This document shows positions 11,382 to 23,000 of a stretch of 64,000 nucleotides of DNA, piece after piece. The notes under the pieces were generated by a model, which was not told where the DNA came from, ran no database searches, and worked only from the letters and a program-made list of their open reading frames with translations. This stretch comes from Knoxdaviesia capensis. Lineage: Eukaryota > Ascomycota > Sordariomycetes > Microascales > Gondwanamycetaceae. Each line of letters opens with the position of its first letter. Within the stretch, counting starts at the first letter, position 1. The translations under genes were made by a program, and so were the position numbers. Location of the stretch: the NCBI GenBank assembly GCA_001510575.1, contig LNGK01000010.1:248001-312000 (forward strand). The letters are read 5' to 3'.

Positions 11382-12943
11382 GGTGGCAGCACACTGCAGC
11401 TAACTCGTCGTTGATGCAGCTCGTTTGTGGGGGGGCACGAGAAGTGGGCGAACAGGCGGAGCGGCGGAGAGGCAAGCCCGCCTCGTCCCTACGGCAAAAG
11501 CAGTTTCTAGGGGCCGCAAACGGCCATGTGGAAAGCAGGGGACGGACCGAATCTGGAATGGAGATGTCTCGGATGCAGTAGATCTTTAGGGTATTTGATC
11601 TCTATAAGATCGTAAGGAAAGACCACGGTGGAGAAGAGAGGTCAAACCGCAATATATATATCTATATATAAAAGGTCCAGTGGGGATAAAGAGTGTGAGA
11701 AGTTGGAATGATCTAGACTGGCTTTCCCCAGATGGCGAACCGTGAAGAGAACGATGAAATGGAAGATAGGAGGGAGATTCGCGTGAAATCAACCGAGATT
11801 GAGCTGAGCTTAAGTGAAGCTCAGTACTGTACTATACAGTAAGGTAAATACACTTCACACTGTATTTGTATGCACGCATCCCGGTTTGCTACAGTGCGAG
11901 TGAGCATCCTGTCCACTCAGCATTTGTTCGTAACCCTAAGACACTTGGAATCACGAGGTGCGACTCTCCGACAGACATGGCATGCGCTCCTTCACGTTCA
12001 TGGGTCACTCCTTCCCTTCCATACAAATCGATTTTGTCTTCTCATTTGGGTAGAGAAGGCCCCAACCCTAAGATCAACTGCCTGTGTTTCCATCAAGTTG
12101 GTTCAACAACTCTAAGCTGAGAACCCGTGATTCGTACTCAACCCAAGTTCTCACACACTTCCAATCATACCGTCATTCCATCTTCATCACTGCTCGAGAA
12201 TCGAATGCGCCAAATCTCACTGACCAAGTTTGCTAGCCAAATGTTTCCATCCAGACCCGGAATCAGCTTCCAAGATTGGCTTCCGCGTAGCTTCGGCACT
12301 GCTTGCTGTCATGGTTGCGTCATTGTCATCTCTGGCGTCGCCACCAGGCCGTTAGAGCAATTTCTCTCCTCATTCGTTTGCTGTCTATGATGTCGCGGAT
12401 CTTGAGTCTCCCTCCAGAGGGGATGACTTCCCCGATGCATCACTCCAGCATTCACTCCAGCAATCACAGCCATCGAAGGTGTTTCAGGCACAGAAACCTC
12501 GTAGCAGAACCATCAGTGAGACACCTTTCGATCGTCTTCCATCGGTAGAGTCCGTCATCGTCGGGGAGAACGTCAGGGTCCAGTGTGTGCGCAGAGCAGC
12601 TTTCTCCTTCGGGCAGGGCCCAGAAGCCAGCCGGACGGGGAAAGCCAGGCCATGCCCTCCGATGAGTGGCGGATGGGCGATTTCGCGCTGTTGAACCAAA
12701 TGACGGATCCGGCCATGGCTGTGCCCAACTGGCCTCGTGCTAAGCGAAGAGAGGAGATACTGTACATATAATGCCGTCGGTGGATCCCAATCGATCAACC
12801 AACTTCATGTCCCAAACCACTCACCATTCATCACCAGTCTCTCGATTCACACACACACACACCTTCACAAGCAAAAGTCATCGCCCAAACTTCGCTCGTC
12901 CCTTTGCATTGACCACATACCCTTTCCAACAACAACATTCACA
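11382..12943. other. Divergent intergenic region, no gene seen
   Basis: About 1.6 kb separates the DysF-domain gene (minus) and the small membrane protein gene (plus). Frames are short, overlap on both strands and are not protein-like. The final 100 bp before 12944 contain a CA run (about 12850-12862) and CAAC-rich leader sequence typical of Aspergillus-like 5' UTRs. An AACCCTAA word occurs near 12063. Confidence 0.6.
11640..11672 (-). promoter_or_regulatory. TATA-like element upstream of the DysF-domain gene
   Basis: An alternating TA stretch (tatatatatctatatataaaa on plus) about 270 bp upstream of the ATG at 11381 is a plausible TATA region. Confidence 0.35.
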
Positions 12944-13482
12944 ATGGCTGCCGCTTCGTCCAGAGCTCCTATGTACCTCGGCCTTGCTGCCGTTGGTGGC
13001 TTGGGCGTGTATATGTTCCGCGCCGGAGGCGATCGCCAGAAGGCCAACCGCGCGATCGAGAGTATGTGCAGCCACGACAGCCGTCTTAGGAGTCATCTCC
13101 TCTTGCCTTAGCTCTCACTAACACCATTGTTCTCTAGGAAACGTGAACCGCGCCACCACGGATGCGAAGAACACCACGGACCAGCTCGCCGCCAAAGCTG
13201 ACAACGGTGCCGCCCAGGCCCGTGATACCGTCAACCAAGCCGTAAGTTTTCCTCCATGTTGTCCCCCCCAGAGTCCAAAATAGACCGAGTTCGCTCATCT
13301 TTTTTCCCTCTCGTTTGAACACACAGATGACCGATGCCGACCGCAAGCTGGGCGATCTGCGCAACTCTTCGTCGGAATATGCGAAGGATGTCCGCGCCGG
13401 AACCGTCCGCAAGATCGACGAGTTCGACCGCAAGGTTGAGGATGGCGCCTCCAAAGCCAAGCAGTGGATCGGCGGAAGATAG
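12944..13482 (+). CDS. Small membrane-anchored, Ala/Lys/Asp-rich protein
   Basis: Three exons, 12944-13061, 13138-13241 and 13327-13482, give 125 residues. The splice sites are GTATGT...TCTAG and GTAAGT...ACACAG, and all phases agree. An N-terminal hydrophobic segment (about residues 9-25, MYLGLAAVGGLGVYMF) is followed by a highly charged amphipathic helix with LEA-like repeats rich in A, K, D, T and N. Similar short fungal proteins are often labelled 'calcofluor white hypersensitive protein'; that name comes from my memory of annotations, not from a motif. The shape suggests an anchored helical protein of the mitochondrial or another membrane. The function is unknown. Confidence 0.8.
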
Positions 13483-13738
13483 ATGGGATGGAGAGAGGAG
13501 GGGAGGTGCACGTAATGTTCTATCGGTGCAACAGTAATAGTAATAAGAATCAGATCTGTTAAGATCTGGAGTCAGTCCGCAAAAGCCGTCACTGTGATCA
13601 CATACAAAGATGCGACTGGATCATCAATCTCGTTTCTATTATAACCCTTAAGTGAATCCCTCCGCTGCCGTAGTTTGTACCGTGAACAAAAACAGAAGCA
13701 AAAGACAGAAAAACAAGGTGGTACACACAAGAGATCTT

Positions 13739-16555
13739 CTACTCTACTCCCAACTTGGCCGCCGTCAACTTCAAGATCTCCTCCGGGCCCTTGCGCGCAT
13801 TCTTCGGCTCCTTGGCCACCGCTTGCCAGACCTCGCCGTGGCGCGGATCGTTCATCACGCACTTGCTCACCACGTCCGCCCGCTTCTCCTCCGTGCCGTG
13901 CTGCAACAAGAAGCGGTAGTACCACGCCCACGCATCGCCACTGTCCGAGTCGACCAGCAGCGCCTTCTCGAACCAGCTCTGCGCCTTCTCCAGCTTGCGC
14001 TCGCCCCAGAAGATGCGCGCCACCGCCACAAACAGCAGCACGTCCGACTCGACCTTCTTGATCGCCTCCAGACTGCGCGGCCGCCGCTGCGTGCGCGGCT
14101 CCAGGTGCCAGATCTGCTCCGTCCACAGCAGCCCGCTGCGCGGCACCTCCTGCAGCGCCTTCGCCATCACGTTCTTCGCCTGAGCCAGGTTGCCGGCACG
14201 CCGCTCGACCCGCACCGACTCGCACCACAGCTCGGCCGATTTCGGCACCGCGAGACGAGCGCGGTCGAGCACACTGCGCGCCTTCACCACCGATCCAGCG
14301 CGCTCTTCCAGCCGCGAGTACAGCAGCCACAGAGGAACCGCCGTGGGCACCGCCTTGACACCCGTGCCGTAGGCCTCGCGCGCCTGTGGGATCATGCCGA
14401 GGTCTTCATAGATCTGCCCCTTCAGCATCCACAGCTTGCCGGCGGCGGGGAACAACTGCAGCGCACGCAGCACCAAGTCCAACGCGGCTTGGGTGTTGCC
14501 AAGGACGCGCTCGAACACCACGCTCTTCATCCACACGCGGTCGGTGGGCGCCTGTTCGCGGGCCAGCTCCAGCAGCTTGCGGGCTTCGGCCTCCTGGTCG
14601 TTCTCGGCCTCGAGCTTGACAGCCGCCAACCAGATATCTTCGTTGTTGGGGTTCTGCTTGAACGCGCGCGCCAGAACGTGGCGAGCACCGTTGAGATCAC
14701 CAGACTGCCACTTCTCCTTCGCCAGCATCATCCACAGCACCTCGCTCTTGGGGCACGCCTCCACAGCCTTCTCCAGAACCTCCCAGAGCGACTCTTTGGT
14801 GCCATGGTGGCGCTCCAAGTCGGCAGCGTCAAGCCACAGCGTCCGGCTGTTGATAAACACACGTAGAGCGTAGGCGTATATTGCGCGCGCTGTTTGGTAT
14901 CGTCCACGCGCGGTACTCGACTTCGCATCACGCACCCAGATGTCCTTGCGGTCGTCATCTTCGTCCAGACTCCACCCCAGGGTTTCGCGAATGATGTTGC
15001 CGCACGTGACAATCGCGCCTTCGTCTTCGCACCGCTCAGCTTCCGCAATCCATTCTTCGCGCGTGGGCATGGCCGATTCCTTGGCCAGCACCTGTACGGC
15101 ACGCTTCATGACGTTCACCTTGTTTCCTTCGCCCAGCTGCTCCTGCAGGCGCGCCGCCGCAATCCAAATCTCGTGGGATGTCGGAACAGCTTTCCGCGCC
15201 TTGTTGAGGACCTTCTGGGCGTTGGCTGGTGTCTCCAGGCGGGCAAGCGCCAGCCAAAGATCCACCGATTGGGGGATGAGCTCAGTGGCCTTCGCCAGCA
15301 TCAATCTTGCGTCGGCGGGATCCTCCTCTAGATTGACCGCTTCCTTCCACAGAACCTCAGACTCGGGAATGTGGTCCAGGGCCTGGCGAATAACACGCTT
15401 CTTCGAACTGGGCAAAGCCTCCAGCTTCATCGCCTCGATCCAGAGGCGCACCGAGCGGCTGTTATGCTTGAGAGCCTGGGCGGCAATGATCTTGGCGTTG
15501 TGGTTCTCGTTGAGTCGGATATTCTCCAGCCAGACGTCTTCGCTCTTGGGCCGTTTTTCGCATGCTGACGCCATGATCTTGCGCGCCGTCACCAATTTGC
15601 CCGCCAGTTCTTCCAAGCGAGCCGCCGCAATCCAGCCAAGCGCGTTGCTAGGGTTCGTCTTGATAACCGACTGCAGCAGCTCGCGGACACGGTTGACATC
15701 TCCAACATTCGCTTGGCCTTCTTTAATCATTTGCCGGTTCAGGTTGGTTATGTATCCCTGCGGGTCGATGCTGGTCGCGGTGCCTATTGAGGATTCTGTG
15801 CCGCCGGCTTGCGAGGCCTCGTCGAGTCTGACCTTCAGAACCTTGTCGCGGGCTGCACCAATCTTCGCAAAGTTGGTCATGGTGCCGTCGGATGCTTCGG
15901 AAGACGTGCCGGCCATGGAAACATCGTCCGAAACCGTCGTTCCAAGCTCGGACGAGTCGCGCGCAGCAGCAATCACACTATCCGGCACGGCGTAGAAGCG
16001 CTGGTGCAGCGCCTGCCGACTGCGGCGGTTCTTTCCGGTAAGATCTCCCACTTCGGGCAGGTTCTGCCACTCCTCGTCGGTAATGGTCCCCAAAGCGCGT
16101 TTCAGATCGGCGAACTGCTGTTGGATCTTCGGGTTCTTGCGCTCGTACTCTTCGCGCTCAGCCTGCTCGCGCGACTCGCGTTGCGCCTTCCGTCGCTTCG
16201 CCATGCGGTTCTCAACCCAGTCCCAGATCTGATCGGCCTCCTCGTCGTCCTTGTCGTAGATTCCGCCCGCGAACAGGCCAACCTCATTATCGGGATCCTG
16301 GAACCGCTCGTCGTCGCCTTCGTCTTCGCCGGTGGCGCCTGCTGCGGCCGCCGCGCCCTTGTTGCCCTTGCCGTCGAGCGCAACACCGAGCTGGGCGGCA
16401 CGCTTCGCAACGATCTCTTTGATCTGGTCCTCGCTCGGGCCTTCGCGTGCCGGGCCCAGATCTGATCGCGTCGTGAAACCCGTGGCTCCTCGGCCAAGAC
16501 CGGCGACATAGTTCTCGGGGGCCGGTTGGCTAAGGAAGTCTCGACGGCCGGTCAT
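13739..16555 (-). CDS. prp1: Pre-mRNA splicing factor Prp1/Prp6 (U5 tri-snRNP)
   Basis: A single-exon frame of 938 residues, close to human PRPF6 (941) and fission yeast Prp1 (about 906). The start MTGRRDFLSQPAPENYVAGL and the following GRGATGFTTRSDLGPAR are the conserved PRP1_N domain (about residues 10-165). From about residue 280 to the end there are many HAT/TPR-type helical repeats, e.g. RLEELAGKLVTARKIMA and WLALARLETPANAQKVL. The protein bridges U5 with U4/U6 in the tri-snRNP and is needed for spliceosome activation in the nucleus. The gene is divergent from dim1 across 618 bp. The long plus-strand frame opposite the 3' end (13652-14866) is a composition shadow. Confidence 0.97.
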   Translation of the reverse strand: MTGRRDFLSQPAPENYVAGLGRGATGFTTRSDLGPAREGPSEDQIKEIVAKRAAQLGVALDGKGNKGAAAAAGATGEDEGDDERFQDPDNEVGLFAGGIYDKDDEEADQIWDWVENRMAKRRKAQRESREQAEREEYERKNPKIQQQFADLKRALGTITDEEWQNLPEVGDLTGKNRRSRQALHQRFYAVPDSVIAAARDSSELGTTVSDDVSMAGTSSEASDGTMTNFAKIGAARDKVLKVRLDEASQAGGTESSIGTATSIDPQGYITNLNRQMIKEGQANVGDVNRVRELLQSVIKTNPSNALGWIAAARLEELAGKLVTARKIMASACEKRPKSEDVWLENIRLNENHNAKIIAAQALKHNSRSVRLWIEAMKLEALPSSKKRVIRQALDHIPESEVLWKEAVNLEEDPADARLMLAKATELIPQSVDLWLALARLETPANAQKVLNKARKAVPTSHEIWIAAARLQEQLGEGNKVNVMKRAVQVLAKESAMPTREEWIAEAERCEDEGAIVTCGNIIRETLGWSLDEDDDRKDIWVRDAKSSTARGRYQTARAIYAYALRVFINSRTLWLDAADLERHHGTKESLWEVLEKAVEACPKSEVLWMMLAKEKWQSGDLNGARHVLARAFKQNPNNEDIWLAAVKLEAENDQEAEARKLLELAREQAPTDRVWMKSVVFERVLGNTQAALDLVLRALQLFPAAGKLWMLKGQIYEDLGMIPQAREAYGTGVKAVPTAVPLWLLYSRLEERAGSVVKARSVLDRARLAVPKSAELWCESVRVERRAGNLAQAKNVMAKALQEVPRSGLLWTEQIWHLEPRTQRRPRSLEAIKKVESDVLLFVAVARIFWGERKLEKAQSWFEKALLVDSDSGDAWAWYYRFLLQHGTEEKRADVVSKCVMNDPRHGEVWQAVAKEPKNARKGPEEILKLTAAKLGVE

Positions 16556-17173
16556 TTTGGCAAGACTGGATCGAGCGGAGATTCGCTTCGAGAGATAGAG
16601 ATGGGGTGTATCCTCCCACTCAACCGGCCGGTGATCACGTCACTTGGTTCGATGAAAACACTAGATGATGAGCTGGACCTTTGCAAAGTAGTAGGACAGC
16701 TCTAGAACATACTCGTACTTCGGACTGGCAAGTTGACGCAGCAGGCGATATAAGCAGCGCAGTGGTAGAAGATCGGAAGAGATGAATGGATTGTCGGGGG
16801 AAGAGAGGACTGCCCAACCGATTCCGGGTCAGGAGAGATGTGTGTTAGAGATGGCGATGTGGGAGAAGAAGGAGAAAAGGCGAGTCACGATGTGTTGTGT
16901 TTGGTTGGATGTGTTGATTTTTACGAAGACCCGTCTGCTCCCAACATCAACCTTGAAAGCTAAAGTTTGCAGCACGGCTAAATATCGGCCGATAAATACC
17001 ATCTTATCCTCACCGCCCTTTTCTTATCTTTGACAAGCTCCCCACGTCGGCAGAATCCAGTCGCTAAGAAAAAAAATCGCCAAACAGAAAAAAAAAATCC
17101 TAGCCCCAGTGCTTCTTTCAACTTCACCACATCGGGCACCAGTCTCACTTTCCCGAAACCCAGCACATCCACC
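16556..17173. promoter_or_regulatory. Shared divergent promoter, prp1 and dim1
   Basis: The 618 bp between the two start codons must hold both promoters. There is no open frame of note. A-rich runs lie 60-120 bp upstream of dim1. No specific factor site is claimed. Confidence 0.6.
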
Positions 17174-18522
17174 ATGGCGAAAGTCAAGACTCCCAAGCGG
17201 AATTCCGCCAGTGCCAGCGGTCCGTATGACCGGGGGCAGCCGAAAAACAACATCTTCAAATTCAACAAGGATCTCGGGTAAGTTCCGTTTGCCGGGCCCC
17301 GGCTCCGGGAGCCCGGCGCCCCTCCCTTACACGCCGATATCTCAAGAACACAGATATGCTAACGCGATTTTTTTTCATGTTTTCAGCCAGGTTTGTACTT
17401 CCGATTTTTCTCTTCTCCGGTGATATACTCCAATCATTCTAGGCAATCCCGTTATCCATTCCTTCTGACACCCCAAACTTCGTTCTCCAGCACATCCTCA
17501 AGAACCCGGGTGTAAGCGACGCGATCGTGGCCAAAGCATACCTGAAGCCGACCGACACGGTAGTCGAAGTCGGACCAGGAAGCGGCAACCTAACGGTCCG
17601 CATCCTCCAAAACGCGCGAAAACTAATCGCCATCGAGCTCGACCCGCGCATGGCGGCCGAGGTGACCAAGCGCGTGCAAGGCACGCCGGAGCAGAAGAAG
17701 CTGGAGGTGATCATGGGCGACGTGATCAAGATGGACATGCCGGCGTTCGACGTGCTGATCAGCAACACGCCGTACCAGATCTCCAGCCCGCTGATCTTCA
17801 AGATCCTGGCAATGCCCAAGCCGCCGCGCACCGCGGTGCTGATGCTGCAGCGCGAGTTCGCCATGCGGCTGGTGGCCACGCCGGGCGACCCGCTGTACTG
17901 CCGCCTGTCGGCCAACGCGCAGCTGTTCGCCAAGGTGTCGCACATCCTCAAGGTCGGCAAGTCCAACTTCAACCCGCCGCCCAAGGTCGAGTCCAGCGTC
18001 GTGCGCATCGAGCCCATCACCCCGCGCCCGGACGTCGACTACGCCGAGTGGGACGGCCTGCTGCGCATCGTCTTCTCGCGCCGCAACAAGACCATCCGCG
18101 CCAGCTTCCTCGGGTCCACCAAGATCGTCGCCATGCTGGAGAAGAACTACCGCACCTGGGCCAGCCTGAACAACGTCCCCCTGGAAGAAGGCTTCGTGGA
18201 CCCCGCCGCCGCGGCCGATGACGAGGACATGGCCGACGGCACCGACGACCACGCCATGGACGTGGACGACGAGGACCCCTTCGGCGACGACAACGACGAC
18301 GACAACGACGACGACACCCCCGACTTCTTCAAGCAGCACCAGGCCCCCGCCAAGACCCCCAGCAAACGGCCCAAAACCCGTGTCGGCGACCTCGTGCGCC
18401 GCAAGATCACCGACGTGCTCGAACGCACCGGCCTGACCGAGAAGCGTGCCTCCAAGTGCGAGCAGGGCGACTTCCTGCGGCTCCTGTACGAGTTCAACAA
18501 AGAGGGCATCCACTTTGCTTAG
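17174..18522 (+). CDS. dim1: 18S rRNA dimethyladenosine transferase Dim1
   Basis: SAM-dependent KsgA/Dim1 enzyme that dimethylates two adjacent adenines at the 3' end of 18S rRNA and also takes part in pre-rRNA cleavage in the nucleolus. The best model has three exons: 17174-17277, a 4-nt microexon 17387-17390 and 17491-18522, giving 379 residues. This rebuilds the conserved ...NKDLGQHILKNP... junction. Visible motifs are VVEVGPGSGNLT (SAM motif I), ELDPRMAAEVTKR and SNTPYQISSP (the NxPY active-site loop), then VGKSNFNPPPKVESSVVRIE and EWDGLLRIVF. A Dim1-typical C-terminus (RASKCEQGDFLRLLYEFNKEGIHFA) closes the protein. An Asp/Asn-rich insert of about 45 residues (from about 271) makes it longer than yeast Dim1 (318). 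The acceptor at 17442 is an in-frame alternative. Confidence 0.95.
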
Positions 18523-20019
18523 CCGCTCTGTGTGCAGGTTGGGTGGTCCAGAACGGGTGTGGTACCGGGTGGTTTTCTCATTGCGTGCTCGGCTGATGTT
18601 TGTCCTCTTCTCTCTTCTTTTGGGGTTTCGGCGTTGCATAGGCGTTCTCGTCGGGTGGTACATAATGACATGGAAGTTCCTTCACTTACGTATATCTTCG
18701 TTCAATATATTCTGTGGTTTGTCCACCACACCAAAAGTTCAACACAGCCGGTCTCCTGTTGGGGACGTTCACATGCACCACCGCCCTTCGTCATAACATG
18801 GTGAAAAGAGCCGAGCAGCTTTCGTCGCCCTAGCCGGAGAACTTAGCTCTCCTCGGTACGGATGTGAGCCAGCACCCGCCGTTACATCCCACTAACCACA
18901 ACCAGACATGGGCCTTCCTTTGTGCGTAGTAAATGGGGGAACCGTTTCCAGGGTTGTGCACGTCAGTTGGTCTAGCCCGGTTTGGCCGCAATGCCGGGCA
19001 ACTCTCGGCGAACCAGACATACGACGGGAACACCCACATCGTGAACCTTAGAGAGGACAAACAACAGCATTAGGTACACAAAAATCACGGAACAGTCACG
19101 CCAACAGGAAAATCAGATTCTTTGAAGCGCAAATGGCATCTCTTCTCATTTCTCTTTCCGGGCCATCACATTGCCTCGGTTCCCCATCCTCTCTATCTCA
19201 TCCCTAAACCACCTCCTCTTGAAAGACTATGTATGTGTGGCAGGATCCATATCTTGACCACAAGCCCATAATTAGAGTAACAAATCGTTCTTCTACCGAT
19301 AAAAATACAGGAACCGGAACCCAAGATCCCGTCCGTCCAAAAGTGTTGCCCCCCTCGAAAACAAAAAAAAAAGTTCACCGTACAGGTGCTAGCTATCGAA
19401 GGATCAGGTAGTGTAGCAAGAAAAGAACAAAACAAGGCTCAGTGACGCAAGGAGGAAAAAAAGTGGAATTTGTACACAAAGGAAAATAACATAAAGGATG
19501 TATCTAAAGGAGTGTAAAGCAGAGTCATTTTCTAGACAACCCCCCTGCCAGAGGTCCGTCGTTAGAATGTTCTAAGTAGTGTAGTCCGCAGCAGCATGAA
19601 CAAGATGGATATCCCAAAAACACAAAAAAGAGCACACCCCCCAAAGATAAACATTGAAGCCCAAGGGGGAAAAGCAAAAGCGAAACCCCGGAGAAATAAA
19701 AATAAATAAAAAGATGTCCCAGTCGTCTGGAGAGGCTAGTGTAAGTTGCAAAACAGTGTAAGAAAAACAAAGATATGGTCGTCATGGGTCGTAGTCGTTA
19801 AACCGGTATAATTTAGAAATCCAGAAAACAAACAGAGAAAAGGGGAGAAAACAGAAAACAGCAGAGAAATTCAACTCAAATTTTGGGAATCGCTGGGTAA
19901 AACACACGGTCTTTTTCAAAAGCAAAACAAGCAAAGGGTGTATGTATGTATGTGCATGGAGAGGGAGGTGGTGGGGGGAAAAGAGACAGAATCATGTCCG
20001 TCTCATGACGGTCGGCCGA
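18523..20019. other. Convergent intergenic region, dim1 and vac7 3' ends
   Basis: About 1.5 kb between two stop codons. The first part is mixed sequence, and from about 19300 it is A-rich on the plus strand, i.e. T-rich in the vac7 sense, as expected for a 3' UTR and terminator. No credible gene is present. Confidence 0.6.
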
Positions 20020-23000
20020 TCAGTTCGCCTGTTCAGAAGCTACAAAGCCAGCTTTCGGCTTGCTTGCTGAATTCGGCTTGACCGTAGTGCGGCCCGAGAT
20101 CGAGGCACTGCGGATCTTCTGGCTCAGAGGCAGTGCATACTTGACGGTACCTTTGACAATCAAGTCGAACTCCTCCTGCAGAACCCGGTCCCAGCGCTCC
20201 GAGCCACCGGCGGTGGTGTTGCCAGGTGTCGGAAGACGCATGCTGCCCGTCGACGTGGAGAGGCCCTTGTGGAAGAACAGGCCCTCAAACAGGAGCGGGC
20301 TATCGAACTCAACAATGGTACCCAGGTGCATGTTCGGGGCAGAGTCGTCGTCTCCAGGCGGGACCATGTCATCAGGCGGGTCGTCGCTAGTATGGACAGC
20401 AGAGTCACCACCAGGAAAAACGCTGTTATCACCGCCGGGTGTGGTCGGGTCGGGACCGCCGGGGAGCTTGCGCCAGTCCGAGTCACTGCCAGCGTAGATC
20501 GACTTGGCGAATATCTCAAGATTGGCGCTGTCCACCGTCACAACCACAATATTGGGGTTGTGCGCCCGCACCGTTAGGTCGAACATCAGCTCAGGCTCAC
20601 TTGCAACCACGTTCGTAATCGAGATCAACTCAATATCCGTAAGCGGCTGCGACGTAGCAAACATGAAGCCAATGACGCCAGTTGCCACCAGAAACACCAT
20701 CACAGTGACCACCAGGCAAGCGGCCAGGCGGTTAAGGTAAGAGGGACGGGCGCGGAACGACTGCGACTCGAGCTGTCGCTGCGATGGTTGCTGGCGACGG
20801 CCACGGGAGGACCTTGACGACCGCGGTGACACGCCAATCAGGGGGGTATTCTCGTTGTCAATCTCTTGCGAGTCATCCAGATCGATCGATCCATGCGAGA
20901 AGAATCCATTCTTGCGCCCATTGGTCGTTGCACGGCCAGAGGGGGCTCGCGGACTAGGCGGGCCCGAGGGCTGGCGTGACGAGTTTCCAGATACTCTCGA
21001 CCGCGAGGCGTTGGGGAACGGGGACTCATTATCGAACAGCGACGCGTGTCCATTGCCATGCCCGCGGTTCCATCGGTTGACGTGGTGGTGGTGTCGGCTA
21101 GTTCCACGCGCTGAACCGGCGGCGCTTCGGCCAGTGCCCCGCATCTCGTCCTCAGTGGTCGGGGCGTCAGGTCCACTGCTGTTGTTGAAAGTGTTTGCAA
21201 ACTTCATGTTCTTCTTGTGAGTCGTCGTAGACATAGAACCCTCGATAACAGAGTGGATGGATCGCATAACGGAACGATCGGCCTGGCTAGCCATAGAAGT
21301 GGCGCTGGGGGTTCGAGAATGGTATCGCCGGGGTCCATCAGGAGGGTTGGAATCGTAAACGAAGGTCTCTTCGGAATCCGAGTCATCGGCTTCGTCGACC
21401 GCGTTGGCCACCTTTGCCTCGAATACTTCGGCCTTCGTGGTCGCTGTAGAGTTAAACAAAATCATCGTTAGATCGGCTGCTGAGTCACATTTGCTGACAC
21501 ATGAAACGTGAAAGAATAGCACCGGGAATTGGTGAACAACGGGAAATGAAATGGTGAACTATCACTGTATCAAATGAAGAGGGTGACGAGGACCACACAA
21601 AGATATATGTGACGGAGAGGTTTTGTCTGATGTCGGGAAAGGCTGCAGGTTCCCCAGATTTAAGTGGCATCATCTCTGCATCTGGCCGAACGATCAAAAC
21701 AGCGAAGATCAAAAGCAAATTATGAAACGCGGCAGGGAAAAGTCATTTTTGGCCCACCAACGACAACCAGCCATTTCGAGAGTGACTGATTGGGGAACAA
21801 TGCTTTTGTTCGCTATAGAAGTGATAATAAGACAGGGAGATATAAAGCCGGTAGAAGGTACCAGACCAGATATTAGATGTGGGAGGCAAGGGGGACCAAA
21901 TTTGAGATGGAAAAAAAAACCACTCTGAATACCCGGAGAAGAGGGGGGGGGATGAAGGGATAAAGTGCTATTTGAAGGTGAGGGATGGAGAGAGCAGAAG
22001 TGTTCCAACTTGGAAGAGACTTCGTAGATATATAGTATAGAATAGGTACATACCATTTCCCGGAGCAACGGCCGCCTGTTTACGAGCACGCTTCTTGTCC
22101 TTCTTTGGGCGGATAGTTTCGGTGCTGGTCATCGACTTGAGGGTGGCGTTGACGGAAGAAGAGGTGGTCGAGGGAGCAACGTGCACCTGAGCGACGGCCG
22201 GGACGGTTTCGCTCTCAACAGTCATGGTCGAGCCCTCGGTAGCGGACTTGCCCTTGGAGTTCGCCTTTGTCGTCGACATGGCACTCGACTGGCGGGTCAT
22301 CGGAGGCGCAACGGGGCCCCCGGCGGGGGTGGCACGGCGAGATTCGGCCCGCATACTTCCGCTCTCGCTTTCGCTCTCGATGGCGCATCCGGGCTGGCCA
22401 ACAGCAAGAGCAGCGTTGGTAGAAGCTGCAAGAGCGGCCAGGTTGCTCTTGTGGGGAGGGTTCCGTAACGAGCGCTGGTCGTGAAGATAGTGAAGAGCGG
22501 TGGGCGAAGTCAAGTCGGGCTGGTGGGAGGAGTGGTTGTCGGTAGCAAACTTCTCGCGGATGTTTTCCATGGCAGCATCGGAGGGAGAGAGGTGGCCGGG
22601 GGAGTTGGGAAGGCTGACTTCTTGAACGGTTTCGAGGGTGGTGTTCAGGGCAGCTGGGGTGCGCACACCAGACTGAGGCAAAGAGGAGTCGTCGGTGTCA
22701 GACTCAGTAAGGGCCTGAGCAATGTCGGGGAGCTGTTGGGGAGTCGATGGGGGACGCTGGAGGAGAGCCAGGCTAGGGTATTCATCGGTTCGGCGAATGG
22801 CAGGAACTGGGGAAGGTCTACCAAGCTGTGGGGGTGGAGAGCGTATGCGAGGCGACACAGGCCATCGGAGATCGCGTCGTTGGTCCCCGGAAACGGGCGG
22901 CTTCTGGGGGATGGGAGCGCGAATGTTTGGGTCAGAGGAGTCAGCCGATGGGGTAGTCGAGGCAGTACCAAGAGCAGATTCGGCATAAAAAGACGTATCT

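Noticed and set aside
13652..14866. 404-residue plus-strand frame opposite the 3' part of prp1
   Set aside because: A composition shadow of the Prp1 exon; its Leu/Arg/His-rich translation has no family features.
17623..18663. Long minus-strand frame of 346 residues opposite dim1
   Set aside because: It is the mirror of the GC-rich, third-position-biased dim1 coding sequence. Its translation is Val/Gly/His-repetitive with no domain.
19014..19050. Resemblance to the start of fungal 5S rRNA (acatacgac)
   Set aside because: Only about nine bases match; the rest of 5S is absent.
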